Assembly: GCF_011250515.1 (NCBI RefSeq)
Contig: NZ_JAANOP010000003.1
Span: forward strand, 62,001 to 126,000
Source: Aquirufa ecclesiirivi
GTDB lineage: Bacteria; Bacteroidota; Bacteroidia; Cytophagales; Spirosomataceae
Reading direction: 5' to 3'
DNA length: 64,000 bases
This document shows, piece after piece, positions 57,652 to 64,000 of the stretch. Numbering within the stretch: position 1 is the first letter of the stretch; every line of letters starts with the position of its first letter. A program made the position numbers and the translations under genes. The notes beneath the pieces were generated by a model that saw nothing but the letters and a program-made list of their open reading frames with translations, was not told where the DNA came from and ran no database searches.

Positions 57652-58941
57652 TTATTTAATCAAATTATTGGTTAACCAATTCGTCATCTTTTCTACTTGC
57701 TCCGGGTAATTCCAATGTCCGGTGTCCAAAGCTAAATACAATTCTTTAGGAGCAGAAATGACATTATATGCTGCATACATGGAGGTAGGTGGACAAGTTT
57801 CATCATTAAATCCCCAAGAATAAAAGCCTGGAACCTTGAGTCTACGAGCAAAGTTGACCACATCAAAATAGGCAATGGTTTCCAATTTGGTTTTGGTTTC
57901 ATTGACTGCCCGACCATTCTTGTCAAAATAATGTGGCCATCCTCCAGCACGATTATACAAGTACCCTGTCACATCGGAAAGAGCAGGATAATAAGCGCCT
58001 AAAAATTTAACGCGATTGTCTAAAGCAGCTGTCACGATGGAGAGTGCTCCTCCCTGACTACCTCCCATAACACCTAAATTCTGTCCGTCAAATTGCGGCA
58101 AAGAAGTTAAAAAATCATTGGCACGGACACATCCAACATAAACACGTTTGTAGAAAAAGCGGTCTTTATCGTCCATATTATAGGTTGGATAACCATTCAA
58201 AATACCCGCTCCTAAATCCGTATAAACCGATGGATCCAGGTTGACAGGAATTCCATGAATACCGATTTGAAGGGTGATTATCCCTTTTTCAGCATTGGCA
58301 ATATCGCCTGCATAAGGTCTTACACCTGCTCCAGGCACATGCAATAAAGCCGGATATTTTCCTGGTTTTTTGGGTACACAAAGAATGCCATATAAGCGAG
58401 CGCCTATTCTGTAATTTTGAATATTAAGGTGGTAAACATTGGTTTTCTCAGTACATCTTTCAGGCATTAAAGTCATTTTGGCATCCAAAGGTATTTTGGC
58501 CAAATCTTGTTTGGCCTTATCCCAAAAGGTGTCAAAATCAGAAGGATTCGCCACGGTGGCTTGTAATAAATTGGGAGAAAAACCAACGGTAGCTAGGTTT
58601 CTGTATTCCTTTCCATCTACTTCTGCAATGACGATACAACGTAGAAAACCTGCCCCAGACAAAGTTCCTCCATCTAATTGCAAAGAGCCATTGGCTAAAA
58701 TCTGCGTATCTTTTTTCCATGATTCTTGTTTCTCTGGCCCAATCTCATAGCGAACTTTGGCTTGAGGAATGGGGCTACCATTTTTGGAAACTAGTACCGA
58801 AAAGGTGACTTTTTCACCAGGTTTATATAACCAATCAGGATGATCTGCTGATACTTGAACTTTGATTTGCTTTTCTGTTGGCTGGGCAAATGCTAAGAAA
58901 ACAGACAATAACAAACCTAAAAGAATCGGTAATTTTTTCAT
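57652..58941 (-). CDS. Secreted acetyl-xylan-esterase-like hydrolase
   Basis: 429 aa. After a signal peptide (LLGLLLSVFLAFAQ) comes an Ig-like domain (about 25-125), then an AXE1/cephalosporin-C deacetylase-type alpha/beta hydrolase: NPSDFDTFWDKAKQDL, the nucleophile elbow LGVMGGSQGGALS, the acidic residue in GFNDETCPPTSMYAAYN, and the His in ALDTGHWNYPEQ. It probably deacetylates plant polysaccharide or a similar ester. It is followed upstream by a small secreted protein and an M28 peptidase on the same strand. Confidence 0.85.
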   Translation of the reverse strand: MKKLPILLGLLLSVFLAFAQPTEKQIKVQVSADHPDWLYKPGEKVTFSVLVSKNGSPIPQAKVRYEIGPEKQESWKKDTQILANGSLQLDGGTLSGAGFLRCIVIAEVDGKEYRNLATVGFSPNLLQATVANPSDFDTFWDKAKQDLAKIPLDAKMTLMPERCTEKTNVYHLNIQNYRIGARLYGILCVPKKPGKYPALLHVPGAGVRPYAGDIANAEKGIITLQIGIHGIPVNLDPSVYTDLGAGILNGYPTYNMDDKDRFFYKRVYVGCVRANDFLTSLPQFDGQNLGVMGGSQGGALSIVTAALDNRVKFLGAYYPALSDVTGYLYNRAGGWPHYFDKNGRAVNETKTKLETIAYFDVVNFARRLKVPGFYSWGFNDETCPPTSMYAAYNVISAPKELYLALDTGHWNYPEQVEKMTNWLTNNLIK

Positions 58942-58966
58942 GGTAACAGGTTTATGTTCAACGTAA

Positions 58967-59356
58967 TTACTCTTTACAAAGGCCTACGATTTCATGGAAA
59001 ACATCATGTAAAGCGACCAAATCAGCCTTTATTACATCATCATTTACTCCTTGTTGGATTTTATTCCTAAGAGATTTAACGCCCATGGCTAATTTATCTA
59101 ATTGAAGCTGAATATCCTTTTGCTTTTTGAATTCTTTAGGAATTGAAGATTTCTGCCAAGCTAAAGCTTTTGTTAGCATTTCCTCACTTCTTGCACGAAT
59201 TGGCTTAAAATTCCCTTCTTCTGCCGGATGAAATGTTTGACTCATTACTTCATGAAATTGGTCCTTTTCTTTCCAATCTGATTTAGCAAATACAAATGGT
59301 ATACTATTCAATAAAAGCAGAAAAATTGCTACTAACTTTATTTTCACTTGTTTCAT
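58967..59356 (-). CDS. Small secreted helical protein, cytochrome c'-like fold without heme site
   Basis: 129 aa from the ATG at 59356. Signal peptide (KLVAIFLLLLNSIPFVFA). The rest is helical: KSDWKEKDQFHEVMSQTFHP, FKPIRARSEEMLTKALAW, LALHDVFHEIVGLC at the end. The helix pattern and terminal HDVFHEIVGLC are like cytochrome c'/c-556 proteins, but there is no CXXCH. It lies between the M28 peptidase and the esterase genes. Unknown function. Confidence 0.6.
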   Translation of the reverse strand: MKQVKIKLVAIFLLLLNSIPFVFAKSDWKEKDQFHEVMSQTFHPAEEGNFKPIRARSEEMLTKALAWQKSSIPKEFKKQKDIQLQLDKLAMGVKSLRNKIQQGVNDDVIKADLVALHDVFHEIVGLCKE

Positions 59357-59382
59357 GTTTTCCAATATTTAGGTCAAATGTA

Positions 59383-60942
59383 TTAATTCGTTCCACCGCT
59401 CCGCTTTGATTTCACTTGGCTAGGCCACTTTTGACCCGTAGGTAAATCCGCTTTTTCGGTAGAAATTTTCTCTGGTTCTTCACAAGCCATATAGACCATA
59501 ATGGCAGTCAAGATGGCATTACTTTGGATATCATCAAAGATAATTTTATCATACGTGTCTCGGTTGGTATGCCAAGTATATGCCCCATAGGACCAGCTCA
59601 AAGAGCTTAAATTGAATCCTGTCGTTCCTACTGCCACAAAAGAAGCAAAGTCTGAACCTCCCCCACCTGGAGTACCTGGGAAATTTGTTTTAATTCGATT
59701 TTTGATGGTATCTGGTGTAGCTGCTAACCATTTAGTCAGGTAATCTTTAGCTTTGGCAAAACCAGAACCACCCAAATTCACGACACGACCCGTTCCATTG
59801 TCTTGATTAAATAAGGCTTGTAAATTGGCTACTATTTCTGGATGATCTTCCACAAAGGCCCTTGAACCATTTAAACCTTGTTCCTCACTTCCCCAATGAC
59901 CCACTAAAATGGTCCTTTTAGGATTGGGGTAAACCTTTTTCAAAATGCGCATTGCTTCCAACATCACTAAGGTTCCTGTACCATTATCGGTAGCCCCGGT
60001 AGCTCCATCCCAAGAATCCAAGTGGGCAGAGAGCATGACATATTCATTGGGTTTTTCTATCCCTTTGATTTCAGCATGTGTATTAAAGGTTGGAACAGTT
60101 CCTAATTCTTTGGACAGGGTATTGACCGTAATCTTGGGTTGATTACCTGATTCTGTTAAACGGTATAAAAGACCATAATCTTCTAAGGCAACACTAACAG
60201 TAGGGATTTTCCTAGTAAAAGCAGCAAATATTTTATTTACGCCAAAGCCATTGGACCAGGTACTTGAAACAATTCCCAAAGCCCCTGCTTCTTCCAAAGC
60301 TAGAGCTAGTTTGGCGTTGGTGAGCCCCGTCTTGGATATACGTTTTCTCCAAGCCTCTGTCTGAGCATCTCGCTCTTTTTTCATTGCTTCAAAAGATTCC
60401 TTTTGAGCAAATTCTTGCCAATTATAATCGGGTCGGCCAGTCAATTGAGGCATAGAAATTAAAACAAATTTTCCTTTTACCTGAGGCAACCAAGCTTTAA
60501 AAGCGACAGAATCGGCCACATCGGCTAAAATGATCGTTTCACCCGTTTTCGGTTTTTTGGTAGCTGGGCTAAAGGCCAATTGGGTTCCTTCTAAAGATTT
60601 GATCCATGGAGAAACCATATCGATGGACGAAATACCTCTGTCCCATCCGCGCCAAGTTCCGTAATTTTCTCTTCGAGCATCAATCCCCCATTGTTTGTAT
60701 TGATTCATGGCCCAATCGCTAGCTTGAAGCATTTTAGTTGAGCCCACTAAACGGGGACCAATTCCATCAATGAGTTCATGCGCCATGCGCTTAAGTTGAG
60801 AATTCTCTGTTGCCTCTTTTACGATGGCATTAACGGTAGAGGAATGATTATTTTGTTGGGCCAACAAAGGTGTGGCCATAAGGCTTAAACCAATTACGAG
60901 TTGGCTTAAACGAGAAGTTAAATTGTTGATAGAAGTTTTCAT
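59383..60942 (-). CDS. Secreted M28-family zinc metallopeptidase
   Basis: 519 aa with a signal peptide (LVIGLSMLATPLLAQ). After a protease-associated-type insert, the zinc site is built from MLSAHLDSWDGATGATDNGTG (His/Asp), VGHWGSEEQGLNGSRAF (Glu-Glu) and later GGGGSDFASFV (Asp) and WHTNRDTYDKI (His), matching M28 aminopeptidase/carboxypeptidase-type enzymes (close to glutamate carboxypeptidase II-like members). Likely a periplasmic or secreted peptidase for peptide nutrients. Confidence 0.9.
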   Translation of the reverse strand: MKTSINNLTSRLSQLVIGLSLMATPLLAQQNNHSSTVNAIVKEATENSQLKRMAHELIDGIGPRLVGSTKMLQASDWAMNQYKQWGIDARRENYGTWRGWDRGISSIDMVSPWIKSLEGTQLAFSPATKKPKTGETIILADVADSVAFKAWLPQVKGKFVLISMPQLTGRPDYNWQEFAQKESFEAMKKERDAQTEAWRKRISKTGLTNAKLALALEEAGALGIVSSTWSNGFGVNKIFAAFTRKIPTVSVALEDYGLLYRLTESGNQPKITVNTLSKELGTVPTFNTHAEIKGIEKPNEYVMLSAHLDSWDGATGATDNGTGTLVMLEAMRILKKVYPNPKRTILVGHWGSEEQGLNGSRAFVEDHPEIVANLQALFNQDNGTGRVVNLGGSGFAKAKDYLTKWLAATPDTIKNRIKTNFPGTPGGGGSDFASFVAVGTTGFNLSSLSWSYGAYTWHTNRDTYDKIIFDDIQSNAILTAIMVYMACEEPEKISTEKADLPTGQKWPSQVKSKRSGGTN

Positions 60943-61049
60943 GGCTTAATAATACGAAAGAAATTCACTGAAGCCAAAAAATGTATTCAGACTGCCCTAT
61001 AAGACCTATTAAACAAAGTAGAAAAAAACCATTTTAAAGAAATTAAAAT

Positions 61050-61559
61050 TTAACTCTTTCCTAAAAGAGTCAATACCTCAGCGATTTCAATTGGTTTTTG
61101 GGTGCCGATCAACAAATTACTCCCATCCTTAAACTCCAATTGCAAACCTTGATTTCCTGAGACATTAAATGCTTTTCCTCTCCCAAACATTCCATACCGA
61201 AGTCCCCAACCTCCATATTCCCAAAGAGGAGCATATTTTCTAACGTAGACTTTATTCAATTCTTCAAATGAATAATACTGGAATGTAAAATGAAAAGGAA
61301 AGAAACGGACATAAACCCCATTGGATTGAATATAGGTTTCTAATTTAACATTCAAGAAGAATAAAAGGATAGCAGCAAAAATGAAACTAGTAATCAACAA
61401 CCCCTCATTACTCATCGGATTATCCCCGAAAGCAATTCCCTGAAATAGTTGTTTATATGCTCCCCACAAAAAATAAGCACAAAAACCAATTAAAATTACC
61501 CAAAGCCACCACTGGTTAAACTTTTGAGTCTCTGAAAATAGTTTTTTTTCTATGGTCAT
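61050..61559 (-). CDS. Small membrane protein with C-terminal PH-like domain
   Basis: 169 aa. Two hydrophobic helices (about 17-37 and 53-70: WWLWVILIGFCAYFLWG and LLITSFIFAAILLFFL), then about 95 residues of beta-rich sequence with YYSFEELNKVYVRKYAPLWEYGGWGLR and LQLEFKDGSNLLIGTQKP, resembling bacterial PH-like domains. I do not assign a function. It stands alone between an M28 peptidase and an SDR gene. Confidence 0.7.
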   Translation of the reverse strand: MTIEKKLFSETQKFNQWWLWVILIGFCAYFLWGAYKQLFQGIAFGDNPMSNEGLLITSFIFAAILLFFLNVKLETYIQSNGVYVRFFPFHFTFQYYSFEELNKVYVRKYAPLWEYGGWGLRYGMFGRGKAFNVSGNQGLQLEFKDGSNLLIGTQKPIEIAEVLTLLGKS

Positions 61560-61654
61560 AAAGAGGCTATTTTGAGGTAGACTAGATGGTACGAATGTAT
61601 CAAATAATTCTTTATCGAGTTATTGGACAACAAAGATTAATTGCCATTCGTTGT

Positions 61655-61687
61655 AACGCTGTCAAGGTTCCAAACCTTGCCAGCGTT
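61655..61687. repeat. 33-nt palindrome, family copy 2
   Basis: Same element as 30388-30420 with arms AACGCTGTCAAGGTTC and AAACCTTGCCAGCGTT around a central C; two arm pairs are broken. It lies in the spacer between the membrane protein and the SDR. Confidence 0.85.
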
Positions 61688-61788
61688 GGGAAAAAACCTA
61701 AGCAAAATCATGATTTTTTTCATCATTACTTGCCAACTTACACAAGTTTTCACCCTATTATTAAGTAATTTTCTTAAAATCAATTCAC

Positions 61789-62556
61789 ATGAAAAAGCTA
61801 GAAAATAAAGTTGTCATTATCACCGGGGCTGGGGCCGGAATGGGGAAAGCCATTGCTTTACTATTTGCCGAGCAAGGAGCAAAAGTCGTTGCAGGTGATA
61901 TCAATCCAATTCGACTAGACGAATTATCTAAAGATGTAAAATCTACCGGTGGAGAAATTACGACGGTGCTTGCCAATATGGGTATTGAATCTGATATAGA
62001 TAATCTTATTAACTCAGCTGTTTCTATCTACGGAACCTTAGACATATTAGTCAATAATGCAGGAATCATGGACAATTTTCAAGCAGCGGGAGAAGTGGAA
62101 AATAGTCTATTAGAGAAAGTCATGAAAATCAATTTCGAAGGACCATTTAAGGCCATGAGAAGTGCTGTGAAGATATTTTTAGCCAAGGGAAAAGGAAATA
62201 TCATCAATGTATGTTCCATTGGGGGCTTAAAAGGAGGAGTCGCTGGTGCGGTATATACATCCAGTAAACATGCCTTGGTAGGACTTACGAAAAGTACAGG
62301 CTATATGTACAGTAAATCTGGGATTCGTTGCAATGGAATTGCCCCAGGTGCCGTCAATACTAGCATTAGTGAGACCATAGATATGACCAAAATTACCCCA
62401 CTCGTCAATGATCGAATCATGACGGGCATGGCACTAAATCCTAGAACCGGTGAAGCTTTTGAGATTGCTCAAGCGGCTTTGTTTTTAGCTAGTGATGATT
62501 CCAGCTTTGTGAATGCACATATTTTAACGGTAGATGGTGGTTGGAGTGCCTATTAA
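61789..62556 (+). CDS. Short-chain dehydrogenase/reductase
   Basis: 255 aa. NAD(P) motif TGAGAGMG (12-19), NNAG (89-92), catalytic Ser143, Tyr156 and Lys160 (YTSSK), and the PG motif after GIAPGAVNTS. This is a classical SDR of the 3-oxoacyl-reductase-like group; the substrate is not predictable. It ends in FVNAHILTVDGGWSAY, the usual terminus. A hairpin separates it from the convergent ribonucleotide reductase gene. Confidence 0.9.
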   Translation: MKKLENKVVIITGAGAGMGKAIALLFAEQGAKVVAGDINPIRLDELSKDVKSTGGEITTVLANMGIESDIDNLINSAVSIYGTLDILVNNAGIMDNFQAAGEVENSLLEKVMKINFEGPFKAMRSAVKIFLAKGKGNIINVCSIGGLKGGVAGAVYTSSKHALVGLTKSTGYMYSKSGIRCNGIAPGAVNTSISETIDMTKITPLVNDRIMTGMALNPRTGEAFEIAQAALFLASDDSSFVNAHILTVDGGWSAY

Positions 62557-62568
62557 TGATTTTTAATT

Positions 62569-62600
62569 CATTAAGGGATTCAGTTTAAAATCCCTTAATG
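62569..62600. terminator. Hairpin between convergent SDR and ribonucleotide reductase genes
   Basis: CATTAAGGGATT and AATCCCTTAATG form a perfect 12-bp stem with an 8-nt loop. A weak T-run follows on each side, so it probably serves both genes. Confidence 0.6.
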
Positions 62601-62607
62601 AGTTTAT

Positions 62608-64000
62608 CTACATATGTGTAATTTCACATGAACCACCACTACAAGCCATAGAAGCCGTTTCTCTTATATCCTTGTATTGTGGTTGATCTAAAATCTCACC
62701 AAAATTCACCTCTTTAAATTCTCTCGTAACGGTTTCCCACTTGTGAAACAAATGAACATCTTTGATGCAATAAATCATTTGTTTTAGATCGCCATTAAAA
62801 TAGTTTTTTGCAAATTTATTGGCTCGATTCAACCAATATTTTCGCAATAAAACTTGTTCTCGAGTACCTGTCAAAGCCATAGATGGATCAAGCAATAGGT
62901 CACAAGCATGCCATAAATTATTTTCAAAATAGTGCAATCCGTCTACGATCAATCCAGAAGCAAAGATGGCACCTTTACCATATAGCTGAACTAATTCCTC
63001 CAACTCCATCACTGATGTAAATGGCGCTTGGTTAAAATCCTTATCTCCATAATCTGAAATAAAACTAACTGCCGTAAAAGAATCACGATGCTGCCAGATA
63101 TGAGCAATAATTTCTTCCTTATTGTCCATAATTACAGTACAACTTGTATTATGATTCACATGTGGATAGGCACATAATTCCCGATTCGTTCCTGCATTAA
63201 CCCAGTTTTCTTGTACCAACTGAATCATTTCCAAATGCTTAACACCCTTCATATCCTTCTTAAATAAGCCTCCTGGAGGATTCAAAATAGGCACAAAAAC
63301 CACAAAATCACTTTTGGTATTGGACCAAACACTTTCTTCCAAAAGAAAAGGCATGTTTTCTACTAACCAATTGGCAGTGGTGCTTTCCTTATTCAACTGC
63401 ATGATTCTAAAGTACTTTTCAGCATGCTCTGGATGAATTCCACTGGCAGTACCCAAAACCACGGATGCATTTCCGGAGGGTTTCACACAGGTTGTTCTAG
63501 CCGCAGGATTTATTCCAATGATTTCTGCCAATACCCGATTGGTATCTTTCACTACCTGAGCTCCCTGCTGTAGCATGGGCGCATTGAACAAAAAGGTATT
63601 GTTCATCCAGCCTGTGATACTAACTCCTAATAAGGCTTCTCTTTGGAAAATTTGCTCTGAAACTGACCCCAAATAAGGAAAAGACGTATAGCCTGCTTGT
63701 AAAGTCCCCAAGATAGCGGCATCCATACAGGCCCGAAAAAAAGCCTCCTCTGTATCACACTTTTCTGCATTGATTTCACATAAATTACATCCTTGAATCC
63801 CCAATTTATCTTGATGTAGCGCAATAAAATCGCTAACTTCTTCATATGCGATTTGAGAAAAATCCGTCCTAAAAAGTATAGGGATTTTTACTATTTCAAA
63901 ACAAGGATTAAACATATCAAACCAGCTATTGGCAAATACAAATCCAATGTCATTGGCTCCATCATTGAGCGATACCAAATAATCAAATTGCTCACGTTGA
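62608..64000 (-). CDS. Adenosylcobalamin-dependent ribonucleotide reductase (RTPR type), C-terminal part
   Basis: At least 464 codons; the frame remains open to the window edge (QREQFDYLV before the segment shown), so the N-terminus is outside. Class II core: CNLCEINAEKCDTEE with the active-site cysteines, TCVKPSGNASVVLGTASGIHP, CAYPHVNHNTSCTV and the thiol-pair tail SMACSGGSCEITHM. It reduces nucleoside triphosphates (or diphosphates) to deoxynucleotides using adenosylcobalamin. Any cobalamin riboswitch would lie beyond the window. Confidence 0.88.
   Translation of the reverse strand, partial: QREQFDYLVSLNDGANDIGFVFANSWFDMFNPCFEIVKIPILFRTDFSQIAYEEVSDFIALHQDKLGIQGCNLCEINAEKCDTEEAFFRACMDAAILGTLQAGYTSFPYLGSVSEQIFQREALLGVSITGWMNNTFLFNAPMLQQGAQVVKDTNRVLAEIIGINPAARTTCVKPSGNASVVLGTASGIHPEHAEKYFRIMQLNKESTTANWLVENMPFLLEESVWSNTKSDFVVFVPILNPPGGLFKKDMKGVKHLEMIQLVQENWVNAGTNRELCAYPHVNHNTSCTVIMDNKEEIIAHIWQHRDSFTAVSFISDYGDKDFNQAPFTSVMELEELVQLYGKGAIFASGLIVDGLHYFENNLWHACDLLLDPSMALTGTREQVLLRKYWLNRANKFAKNYFNGDLKQMIYCIKDVHLFHKWETVTREFKEVNFGEILDQPQYKDIRETASMACSGGSCEITHM

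Noticed and set aside
57652-60942. Polysaccharide-utilisation locus formed by the esterase and neighbours
   Set aside because: No susCD, glycoside hydrolase or sensor is nearby, and the neighbours are a peptidase and an unknown helical protein.

Overview
The window looks like chromosomal DNA of a Bacteroidota bacterium, most probably a Cytophagales member (a small-genome freshwater Spirosomaceae such as Aquirufa would fit, but that is a guess). The evidence is a SusC/SusD pair, the gliding/type IX secretion genes gldD and porP-gldKLMN, an RTPR-type B12-dependent ribonucleotide reductase, lipoprotein-rich gene content, and promoters of the Bacteroidota form (TTG ... TAnnTTTG). Coding density is high. 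Several convergent gene pairs have touching or overlapping stop codons.

Layout. 1-0.9 kb: adk and the start of obgE (minus strand). 1.1-6.2 kb: a codon-biased susC-susD pair ending in a strong terminator. 6.2-8 kb: a TolB-like propeller protein and a nitroreductase. 8-13.8 kb, minus: pyk-plsC-gldD-priA and a small HTH protein. 13.9-19.5 kb, minus: porP/sprF-gldK-gldL-gldM-gldN, the motor and ring of the type IX secretion system. 19.6-22.6 kb, minus: sucD-DUF4271-hemD. 22.7-25.8 kb, plus: recN, a small lipoprotein, a SCO copper chaperone and a lipoprotein cytochrome c. 25.8-28.9 kb: lptC with an outer-membrane barrel, and an MscS channel. 28.9-35.7 kb, minus: ilvD-ilvB-ilvN-ilvC and leuA, with recognisable promoters before ilvD and leuA. 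35.8-41.1 kb: an ABC exporter, lhgO, anmK and an RluA-type pseudouridine synthase.

The accessory zone is 41.1-44.8 kb. A tRNA-Arg(CCG) gene is followed by two tandem units that each carry a degenerate copy of its 3' half, a hairpin terminator and a paired TTGTGYAGCA motif. A third, truncated copy lies 2.5 kb further on. Between them sits a divergent pair: an HxlR regulator with an N-terminal cysteine and a DsbA/FrnE-like thiol oxidoreductase, with a tandem operator-like repeat upstream of hxlR. Just beyond are two short paralogous peptide genes (50 and 71 aa). They share a W-x-x-P-x-L-x-x-W ... ALNPL-x-FLLN core but differ at synonymous codon positions, so they look like real, selected small proteins, possibly peptide precursors. 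This is the best candidate for something undescribed here.

From 44.8 kb: a lipoprotein, a CorA-like transporter, and the oxyR/katG divergent pair. The catalase-peroxidase carries a signal peptide, and a near-consensus OxyR site lies in the spacer. 51-62.6 kb holds a TonB-dependent receptor, a ThuA protein, a repeat-containing lipoprotein, a DUF4442 protein, an acetyl-xylan-esterase-like protein, an M28 peptidase, a membrane protein and an SDR. The window ends inside a class II ribonucleotide reductase gene. Three 33-nt palindromes of identical architecture (16-bp arms, one central base) lie in intergenic spacers at about 30.4, 39.05 and 61.66 kb.
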